Shown: positions 1-5,116 of the stretch, in pieces
How the letters are laid out: every line of letters begins with the position of its first letter
Numbering within the stretch: position 1 is the first letter of the stretch
NCBI GenBank assembly: GCA_017477685.1
Contig: JAFUUT010000242.1
Coordinates: forward strand, 1 to 6,071
Length of the DNA: 6,071 nt
From: a bacterium
GTDB lineage: Bacteria; Cyanobacteriota; Vampirovibrionia; Gastranaerophilales; Gastranaerophilaceae
Direction of reading: 5' to 3'
Notes under the pieces: generated by a model
The model's database searches: none
Seen by the model: the letters and a program-made list of their open reading frames with translations, nothing else
What the model was told of the DNA's origin: nothing
Made by a program: the position numbers and the translations under genes

Positions 1-86
1 AATAAAATACACACTCATTTCTTTGCATTAAAAATATGAGCAAATAACTGAACAATAATCAAAGTATTCGAATAATTAAAATCTTT

Positions 87-136
87 GAGCGGATATTATT
101 TGCTGTCTGCTTAAATGTGTTAAGGTATCCGTTCTC
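87..136. other. possible nested hairpin downstream of the small lipoprotein gene
   Basis: Bases 87-95 (GAGCGGATA) pair with 126-136 (TATCCG, a two-base bulge, then CTC). The 30-nt loop holds a second small hairpin, CTTAA at 110-114 with TTAAG at 120-124. On the minus strand it lies just beyond the lipoprotein stop codon and could be a 3' RNA structure or a weak terminator. The run of T after it is poor. The rest of 1-153 holds no gene or other element I can support. Confidence 0.2.
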
Positions 137-153
137 AGATGCAATATTATTTA

Positions 154-327
154 TTACTTTTTAAAATTTGGGATACTGAATGCCGGTTTTTGCGCATTTG
201 TTCCATTTTTGTCAACCCATTCTTCATAGGTTTGCGGAACTTCTTTTTTCGCCATCGGATTTAGATTACATCCTGTAGCAGTAACTGAAATAAACAATAA
301 CATTAAAACTAATATTTTCTTATCCAT
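154..327 (-). CDS. small putative lipoprotein, 57 aa
   Basis: This is a short gene of 58 codons. The product has a basic start (MDKK), a hydrophobic stretch at residues 5-18 and a lipobox-like end, T-A-T-G-C, with Cys20 as the likely lipidated residue. Position -3 is Ala rather than the usual Leu, so the lipobox is imperfect. The mature part is about 38 residues, polar and lysine-rich (TYEEWVDKNG near residues 33-42), with no domain I recognise. It would be anchored in a membrane facing the cell exterior or periplasm. The ATG is supported by AGAGGG at 335-340, seven bases upstream, and by a promoter at 356-384. It is transcribed divergently from the acetyltransferase operon. Signal, ribosome site and promoter together make this a real gene despite its size. 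Its function is unknown; it could be an envelope-stress or small structural lipoprotein. Confidence 0.75.
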   Translation of the reverse strand: MDKKILVLMLLFISVTATGCNLNPMAKKEVPQTYEEWVDKNGTNAQKPAFSIPNFKK

Positions 328-355
328 TTGTAAACCCTCTTATCTTTCGTGATTA

Positions 356-384
356 ATAATACCGTATTTTTTGAAAATTTACAA
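356..384 (-). promoter_or_regulatory. sigma-70-type promoter of the small lipoprotein gene
   Basis: Read on the minus strand, TTGTAA (384-379) is a -35 box matching TTGACA at four of six positions. A 17-bp spacer follows, then TATTAT (361-356), a five-of-six match to TATAAT. Transcription would start near 349-350, leaving an untranslated leader of about 22 nt that contains the AGAGGG ribosome site. Confidence 0.65.
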
Positions 385-385
385 T
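380..385 (+). promoter_or_regulatory. candidate -10 box for the acetyltransferase operon
   Basis: TACAAT at 380-385 is a good -10 hexamer about 35-60 bp upstream of the likely starts, but no convincing -35 lies 16-18 bp before it. It overlaps the -35 of the opposing lipoprotein promoter, so the two would compete for polymerase or share regulation. If used, transcripts would begin near 391-393, which argues against the upstream GTG at 393 as the start codon. Confidence 0.3.
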
Positions 386-446
386 AGAATAAGTGAGTAG
401 TGCAATAAAAATAGGTTTAATGTATTATAAATGTATGAAAGAGAGT

Positions 447-1013
447 ATGGATTTAGATAAATTTTATTCTGCAATGGAGTCAGGTAATATGGTAGAAGGC
501 GAAATGCTGAAATTCTTCAATGATTTGAGTCAGGAAGCCTTGAAGATTACTATGGAGTTAAATAATAAATATCATACTCCGGAAGAAATAATTGCACTAT
601 TTTCGCAATTAACAGGGAAAGAAATAGATTCATCATTCAGGTTGTTTCCTCCGTTTTACACTGATTGCGGAAAGAACATAAATATTGGTAAAAATGTATT
701 CATAAATGCTTGCTGCAAATTTCAGGATCAGGGCGGAATTACAATCGGAGATGATGTACTTATAGGACATAATGTGACTTTGGCAACATTGAATCACGAT
801 CAAAGACCTGAGTTCAGACAAAATATTTATCCAAAATCGATTAAAATCGGTAATAAGGTTTGGATAGGTTCAAATGCTACGATTCTTGCAGGAGTCACCG
901 TTGGTGACGGTGCTATAATCGGGGCAAATGCTCTTGTGACAAGAGATGTACCTAAAAACTGTATAGCAGTGGGTATACCGGCAAAAGTAATCAAAAAAAT
1001 AGAGGAGAAATAA
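447..1013 (+). CDS. hexapeptide-repeat O-acetyltransferase (maltose/galactoside acetyltransferase-like)
   Basis: The product belongs to the left-handed beta-helix acyltransferases (LacA/Maa/NodL type), which move acetyl from acetyl-CoA to a hydroxyl of a sugar or similar acceptor in the cytoplasm. Counting from ATG 447, a helical N-terminal region (about 1-60) is followed by a segment FPPFYTDCGKNI. Imperfect hexapeptide repeats come next (IGKNVF, IGDDVL, IGNKVW, VGDGAI and similar). The ending, VGIPAKVIKKI, is typical of the family. The probable catalytic histidine is in ATLNHDQ (His117). The frame is open back to a GTG at 393, with other in-frame ATGs at 420 and 435. I prefer 447 because family members begin near MDLDKFYS, although its ribosome site is poor; 420 has a weak AGG upstream. 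It is the first gene of a three-gene operon, ending one base before the hydrolase ATG. The substrate is unknown. Confidence 0.88.
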   Translation: MDLDKFYSAMESGNMVEGEMLKFFNDLSQEALKITMELNNKYHTPEEIIALFSQLTGKEIDSSFRLFPPFYTDCGKNINIGKNVFINACCKFQDQGGITIGDDVLIGHNVTLATLNHDQRPEFRQNIYPKSIKIGNKVWIGSNATILAGVTVGDGAIIGANALVTRDVPKNCIAVGIPAKVIKKIEEK

Positions 1014-1014
1014 T

Positions 1015-2031
1015 ATGCTAAAGAAAATTTTATTATGCGGTTTATTACTGCTTACATCCAGTCTTATCGCAGATGCAAAATCTTGGGATAAAGTATTCCC
1101 GAAAGCTGATAATGTTTCTGTTCAGAAAGTTCAATTCCAAAACAGGTACGGGATTAAACTTGTAGGTGATTTATATATGCCCAAAGATGTTAAAAAAGGG
1201 GATAAGCTTCCGGCAATAGCCATATCAGGCCCGTTTGGCGCGGTAAAAGAACAATCTTCGGGGTTGTATGCGCAGACTCTTGCTCAACGAGGTTTTATAA
1301 CTTTGGCATTTGATCCTTCATATACAGGGGAAAGCTCAGGTACTCCCCGCCATGTTGCTTCAGCAGATATTAATACGGAAGATTTTTCTGCTGCCGTGGA
1401 TTATTTATCTTTAAATGAAAATGTTAATCCTGACGGTATAGGTATTTTAGGAATTTGCGGTTTTGGAGGTTTTGCCATTAATGCAGCGGCTATGGATACC
1501 AGAATAAAAGCAACTGTCGCTTCTACTATGTACGATATGACAAGAGTTTCCGCAAAAGGATATAACGATAGTGTGGACGAAAATGCCAGATATGAAATGA
1601 AAAAATCTTTAAATAAACAAAGAATTGAGGATTACAAAAACGGTTTTTATTTGGGTGCTGACGGTTTGCCTGAAAAATTAACCGGAGAAGAACCTCAATT
1701 TGTTAAAGATTATTGGGGCTATTATAAAACCAAAAGGGGTTTTCATTCCCGTTCAATAAATTCAAACGGCAAATGGAATATGACTTCTGCATTGGGACTT
1801 ATAAACCAGCCGATTTTGCAATATAGTAACGAGATTAAAAGCGCTGTTCTTGTTATTCACGGCGAGAATGCGCATAGCAGATATTTTGGCGAAGATGCAT
1901 TTAAAAAATTAACCGGTGATAACAAGGAACTTTTAATCGTGAAAGGTGCAAATCATGTTGATTTGTATGACAATATGGATAAAATTCCGTTTGATAAAAT
2001 TGAAAGTTTTTACAAAGAGTATTTAAAATAA
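1015..2031 (+). CDS. exported alpha/beta hydrolase with cysteine nucleophile (YcjY/dienelactone hydrolase-like)
   Basis: This 338-aa serine/cysteine hydrolase-fold protein has a Sec signal peptide: MLKK, a hydrophobic core at about 5-18, and cleavage expected after A-D-A21. It probably acts in the periplasm or outside the cell. The core begins near residue 38. The nucleophile elbow is G-I-C-G-F-G-G with Cys148 where most esterases have Ser, as in dienelactone hydrolases. A likely acid is Glu284 in IHGENAHSRYF, and the likely catalytic His is His314 in GANHVDLYD. This pattern resembles the YcjY/FrsA-like hydrolases. AGGAG at 1003-1007 lies seven bases before the ATG and overlaps the 3' end of the acetyltransferase gene, so translation may be coupled. 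The real substrate (an ester, lactone or peptide) cannot be read from the sequence. Confidence 0.88.
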   Translation: MLKKILLCGLLLLTSSLIADAKSWDKVFPKADNVSVQKVQFQNRYGIKLVGDLYMPKDVKKGDKLPAIAISGPFGAVKEQSSGLYAQTLAQRGFITLAFDPSYTGESSGTPRHVASADINTEDFSAAVDYLSLNENVNPDGIGILGICGFGGFAINAAAMDTRIKATVASTMYDMTRVSAKGYNDSVDENARYEMKKSLNKQRIEDYKNGFYLGADGLPEKLTGEEPQFVKDYWGYYKTKRGFHSRSINSNGKWNMTSALGLINQPILQYSNEIKSAVLVIHGENAHSRYFGEDAFKKLTGDNKELLIVKGANHVDLYDNMDKIPFDKIESFYKEYLK

Positions 2032-2043
2032 TTGAGGTGAAAA

Positions 2044-2583
2044 ATGAAAAAAGTTTTAATAATTTCAACAAGTTTGAGAGTTAATGCAAATTCTGAAATT
2101 TTAGCGCAAGAATGTGCAAAGGGTGCAAAAGATGCAGGACACGAAGTCGAATTTATTACATTAAAAGATAAAGATATAAAATTCTGCAAAGGCTGTTTGG
2201 CTTGTCAAAAGCTTGGCAGATGTGTAATAGAGGATGATGCCAATGCGATAACTTCCAAAATAAAGGAGGCTGATGTTATTGTTTGGGCAACCCCTGTTTA
2301 TTATTATGAAATGGCAGGTCAGATGAAAACTCTTATAGATAGAGCAAATTCCTTATTTTCAACAGGTAAAAATTTCAGCGAAGTTTATTTAATTACAACT
2401 TCTGCAGATTCTTCTCAAGGGGTTGTTCAAACTGTTATAAATGGTGTTAACGGTTGGATTGCTTGTTTTGACGGTGTTGAATTTAAAGGGTATGTTGAAG
2501 GCGGCGGGTTGGAAAATTCCGGTGATGCCTTAAATCGTCAAGATTTGCTTGAACAGGCATATAATATGGGCAAAAATATATAA
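2044..2583 (+). CDS. flavodoxin-family FMN oxidoreductase with compact four-cysteine motif
   Basis: This 179-aa flavodoxin-fold protein resembles NADPH-dependent FMN reductases and iron-sulfur flavoproteins. The first strand, KKVLIIS, leads into the FMN-phosphate loop TSLRVNANSEILA (about 9-21). The motif ATPVYYYEMAGQMKTLIDR (about 82-100) is the second conserved FMN-contact region. Between them, Cys48, Cys51, Cys54 and Cys60 form C-x2-C-x2-C-x5-C, the spacing of the compact 4Fe-4S site in archaeal Isf proteins. Many clusterless relatives keep similar cysteines, so a cluster is only possible. It is expected to be a cytoplasmic electron-transfer or reductase protein. It is the last gene of the operon, 12 bases after the hydrolase, with a GAGGTG ribosome site at 2034-2039. 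Co-occurrence of a flavoprotein, an alpha/beta hydrolase and a sugar acetyltransferase is familiar from small redox/detoxification clusters in gut bacteria. Confidence 0.87.
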   Translation: MKKVLIISTSLRVNANSEILAQECAKGAKDAGHEVEFITLKDKDIKFCKGCLACQKLGRCVIEDDANAITSKIKEADVIVWATPVYYYEMAGQMKTLIDRANSLFSTGKNFSEVYLITTSADSSQGVVQTVINGVNGWIACFDGVEFKGYVEGGGLENSGDALNRQDLLEQAYNMGKNI

Positions 2584-2623
2584 GTTTTGTAAATAGAACC
2601 TCTAAAATCTTTTCTATTCGTTA

Positions 2624-2629
2624 TATAAT
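2624..2629 (+). promoter_or_regulatory. -10 box of the 150-aa orphan gene, inside an AT palindrome
   Basis: TATAAT at 2624-2629 is a perfect -10 hexamer 29 bp before the ATG at 2659; the -35 region (around 2601-2606) is weak. The hexamer lies in a 7-bp inverted repeat, TTATATA (2621-2627) and TATATAA (2632-2638), which could be an operator but is simple AT sequence. The gene therefore probably has its own promoter rather than being a fourth operon member. Confidence 0.4.
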
Positions 2630-2658
2630 ACTATATAAGATTAGGAAAGGGGATATCT

Positions 2659-3111
2659 ATGCGCATACAAAATGTCCAAGCTCTATCTTTTGGCGCATTG
2701 AGGTATAATTGCAGCAAATCTGCAATTAATGAGGAGCAAAGAAAGAAATTTGACAAAATAGAACAAGATTTATCTGATACACAGTATGTTGATATGATTA
2801 TAGAGGGCGAAAAACTAAAGCCCGTTGTAAAAACTCCATATGGTGTTTATGCAAGAGACTTTATTCCTGTATATCAAGACGATTATTTATATACAAATTA
2901 TTTTAAAGTCAGGTCGGTATGGGAGGGGCCTAATATGAATGAGATGCTTGTTCCAAATAAATCTTATGTCTTGTCTATTCCAACGAAAATTAAAGATATC
3001 CCTAATTATGAAAAAATGGTCACCGCAAATGATAAGTACGAACGCGGTGCGATACTTACCAGAATTTTGGATAATTATTTTATAGAGTATGAAAAGAAAA
3101 ATAATCTTTAA
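2659..3111 (+). CDS. hypothetical protein with N-terminal SFG leader, 150 aa
   Basis: I do not recognise the family. The product starts with a short leader, MRIQNVQALSFGAL, resembling the starts of the two downstream minus-strand proteins. After a low-complexity stretch, residues 25-40 (EEQRKKFDKIEQDLSD) look helical. Residues 42-112 alternate hydrophobic and polar residues with many Tyr, Val and Ile, as in a small beta-rich domain (for example QYVDMIIEGEKL and KSYVLSIPTKI). Residues 115-150 are again predicted helical and charged. There is no signal peptide or membrane segment. AAGGGG (2647-2652) sits six bases before the ATG. The 75-bp gap from the preceding operon and the perfect -10 box suggest separate transcription. 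It ends at the shared terminator facing the NDK-like gene. Function unknown; a tagged, possibly exported small protein is one reading. Confidence 0.72.
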   Translation: MRIQNVQALSFGALRYNCSKSAINEEQRKKFDKIEQDLSDTQYVDMIIEGEKLKPVVKTPYGVYARDFIPVYQDDYLYTNYFKVRSVWEGPNMNEMLVPNKSYVLSIPTKIKDIPNYEKMVTANDKYERGAILTRILDNYFIEYEKKNNL

Positions 3112-3132
3112 AGATTAAATAAGAATAAACAA

Positions 3133-3161
3133 AAACTCAGAATTCTAAGAATTCTGAGTTT
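3133..3161. terminator. bidirectional intrinsic terminator between convergent genes
   Basis: A perfect 13-bp stem (3133-3145 with 3149-3161) closes a 3-nt loop and lies in the 74-bp gap between convergent stop codons. On the minus strand the stem is followed by a strong T-rich run (GTTTTTGTTTATTC), so it best serves the minus-strand operon. On the plus strand the trailing TTTCGTT is weaker but still usable. The stem is AT-rich, with GAATTC at its tip. Confidence 0.8.
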
Positions 3162-3185
3162 CGTTATGGAATTAAAGATTTTTAT

Positions 3186-3614
3186 CTACGCTTGCAAATT
3201 TAAATATTTGCCCCATATCTCGTTTATTTCTCTATTTGCGGATTCAATGCTGTCAGAGGCGTATATAGCGTTGTGAATTTTATCTGTCCCAAATATAGGT
3301 CTTAACAAATTAGTTGTAAGTTGTTCGAATTTGCTAACATCACCTTCTCCGCCGTTAAGTTCCAAGACTGTAATTTTACCGCTATTCATGTAGTCTATAA
3401 CATCTTTATAAAAAGGTTTATTTGCAATGTCGCTGTAATGTTTTTCTAATACTTCTTTTGGCGCAACTCCTTCCCATTTTTTAACGATTTTAAATCCCGC
3501 AGGAATGATATAGTTGTCTATAATGCTTTTGCTTTTGTCATACTGCCCAGGTTTAATAATACACAATGTGTTGCCAAACGATTGTTTATCATAATTGTTA
3601 ACCCTAATATCCAT
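3186..3614 (-). CDS. nucleoside-diphosphate-kinase-like protein lacking the catalytic histidine
   Basis: The 142-aa product aligns over nearly its whole length with nucleoside diphosphate kinase, which normally transfers phosphate between nucleotides through a phosphohistidine. Visible family marks are the first strand TLCIIKPG (15-23, Lys21), GFKIVKKW (40-47), HYSDIANKPFYKDVIDYM (59-76) and ASDSIESANREI (119-130). The active-site sequence, normally NAVHGSDS, reads NAIYASDS: Tyr118 replaces the histidine. The R-x5-GATNP segment that binds phosphate is shortened and unrecognisable, and KPD is KPG; Arg105 before the active site is kept. It is therefore probably not a normal NDK but a pseudoenzyme or a changed activity. 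The N-terminus adds a leader, MDIRVNNYDKQSFG, before the fold. It is the last gene of the minus-strand operon, 11 bases after the kinase-like gene. The symbol ndk would mislead and is not given. Confidence 0.85.
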   Translation of the reverse strand: MDIRVNNYDKQSFGNTLCIIKPGQYDKSKSIIDNYIIPAGFKIVKKWEGVAPKEVLEKHYSDIANKPFYKDVIDYMNSGKITVLELNGGEGDVSKFEQLTTNLLRPIFGTDKIHNAIYASDSIESANREINEIWGKYLNLQA

Positions 3615-3621
3615 ATTTATA

Positions 3622-3627
3622 CCCCCT
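3622..3627 (-). promoter_or_regulatory. ribosome-binding site of the NDK-like gene, overlapping the upstream stop codon
   Basis: On the minus strand AGGGGG (3627-3622) is seven bases before the ATG at 3614. Its first two bases are the last two bases of the TAG stop (3628-3626) of the 491-aa gene. Ribosomes ending on the upstream gene would sit on this site, so the two proteins are probably translationally coupled. Confidence 0.7.
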
Positions 3628-5101
3628 ATTTTATATCGGATGCTCTTGATAATGATGCGTCTAAAGATACAAAATCTCTGCCGTATAAATCAGGAAATCC
3701 CCAGTGAATCATTTTAACACCGGGTCTTAGCGGATTTGAATATTTTGCGTGCCCGTTATCTACTATAAGGATTTTTCCTGTTTGTGCATCTTTCATAAAG
3801 TTCTCATTAAAACAGTCAGTTATATAAACTCCTAATTTTGCCAAAGGCTTTAGTTCTTTTTTTAGAGCAGAATCTTCAAAAATTACTCCGTAATCATCCA
3901 TTCTGCTTGCAGGTTTTAGGTGTTCCCCTTGTATAAACGGGTAAACAACCGCATTTGAACCGTAATCGTAGAATTTCATATCCGGTACATTTTTGCAGCC
4001 GTTGCTTTTTAAATAATAATCTACAACCGCATTTAAAAACGGAGAATCGGATCTCATCGCGGAATTTTCTTTATTTGCAACATTTTGACAAGTTTTAGCC
4101 AAATCGTTAAACATTTCCATTGTTACAAAATATCTGTTTTTAGCCCCCTCAGGGTCGAGAGCAAAAAGCATTTTTGTTGAATACGGACGCAATATCGGGG
4201 AATATTTATATTTTTTCCCTTTAACTTCTATTGTTGTCGGTTTCATATACCTTAAAAACGGAATTTCTTTTTCCAAAATGGCTTTTTCTTCTTCTGTTGC
4301 TGCTTTCAGATAAGCTGAGATTTTTGCTTTTATAAAATCTTTTGCAAATCTTGCGGGATTTATTGCGATTTTTCTTGCTTCAGGATATCTTGCGGAAAAT
4401 GCGTCAACATCTTCCATAAAATCGCGAAAGGCAATAAATTCTTTTACCAGTTGAGATTCTCTAACCTTTTGAGTCAAAGCTCTAAAATCTTCGATTGTTC
4501 CGATTTCAGATGGGATTTTTCCTATTACAAAATCGGAAGAGCCGGTTGTTCTGAGGCTTTTTTGTTTTAGAGTTTCTATCATCAAATTTGGAGATATTTT
4601 TACCATATCGTCTACTGAAACATTATTATTTTCAAAAATCTCTTTTTTAAAATATCTTTCATAGGCTCTTTGGTAGCCGTATTTGTGGTAATACCATTCT
4701 TTAAATGCATCTTTGCCGCCGATTTTTCCAAGTAGAACAGAGGTAATTTTGTCTGCTTTTTTAGGGTCCTTTGTTATTTCTTCGATGAAACTTTTAGAAG
4801 CATCTTCACTTTTTGTAATACCGAATAAGAATTCAGAAATCTGTCTTGGTTTTGCATTTGACTCTTTTACAAATCCGAAATAGCTTTTCCCGCTTTTTAC
4901 AAATTGTTTGTATAGAGAAGTTTTTTCAAGGTCTTTAACTACTCTAATCCCGCCGAGAAAACTCGGATGAATTTGGTAATTCTTCAATTCCGTGATGCTC
5001 TGATTTGAAGATTGAACATCTTTTTTGAAAGGAACTACAATTCCATAGTTTCTTGAATAAAGATTTGAATAATTATATTCCTGAATTCTGTTTACTTGCA
5101 T
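3626..5101 (-). CDS. 491-aa protein with atypical protein-kinase-like C-terminal domain
   Basis: The family is not one I can name. The leader (MQVNRIQEYN to VPFKKD, about 1-28) resembles those of neighbouring genes. Residues 50-285 are largely helical and charged, without a signal peptide or membrane segment. The last ~120 residues show a kinase-like order: a hinge-like YPFIQGEHL (387-395), a helix (412-424), a catalytic-loop-like TDCFNENF with Asp429 and Asn434 in D-x4-N spacing, a strand KILIV, then Asp448-Asn-Gly where kinases have DFG, followed by HAKY. The HRD Arg is Thr, and no glycine loop or beta-3 Lys/helix-C Glu pair is obvious. Only about 40 residues follow DNG, so the C-lobe is very short, as in minimal bacterial effector kinases such as OspG. 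AGGAG (5112-5108), six bases before the ATG, fixes the start. It lies 15 bases after the phosphoglycerate mutase gene. Activity is inferred, not shown. Confidence 0.8.
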   Translation of the reverse strand: MQVNRIQEYNYSNLYSRNYGIVVPFKKDVQSSNQSITELKNYQIHPSFLGGIRVVKDLEKTSLYKQFVKSGKSYFGFVKESNAKPRQISEFLFGITKSEDASKSFIEEITKDPKKADKITSVLLGKIGGKDAFKEWYYHKYGYQRAYERYFKKEIFENNNVSVDDMVKISPNLMIETLKQKSLRTTGSSDFVIGKIPSEIGTIEDFRALTQKVRESQLVKEFIAFRDFMEDVDAFSARYPEARKIAINPARFAKDFIKAKISAYLKAATEEEKAILEKEIPFLRYMKPTTIEVKGKKYKYSPILRPYSTKMLFALDPEGAKNRYFVTMEMFNDLAKTCQNVANKENSAMRSDSPFLNAVVDYYLKSNGCKNVPDMKFYDYGSNAVVYPFIQGEHLKPASRMDDYGVIFEDSALKKELKPLAKLGVYITDCFNENFMKDAQTGKILIVDNGHAKYSNPLRPGVKMIHWGFPDLYGRDFVSLDASLSRASDIK

Positions 5102-5116
5102 TACTATCTCCTAAAA

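Noticed and set aside
633..821. 62-codon open frame on the minus strand
   Set aside because: It lies wholly inside the acetyltransferase coding region, which has clear family motifs. There is no ribosome site and the protein is not recognisable.
2592..2618. AATAGAA/TTCTATT inverted repeat after the flavoprotein gene as a terminator
   Set aside because: The stem is only 7 bp of mostly A-T pairs with a 13-nt loop and is not followed by a T run, so it is too weak to call.
3141..3154. AATTC/GAATT repeats near 3141-3154 as a mobile-element end or protein-binding palindrome
   Set aside because: They are the tip of the 13-bp terminator hairpin, which explains them. No transposase or target duplication is present.
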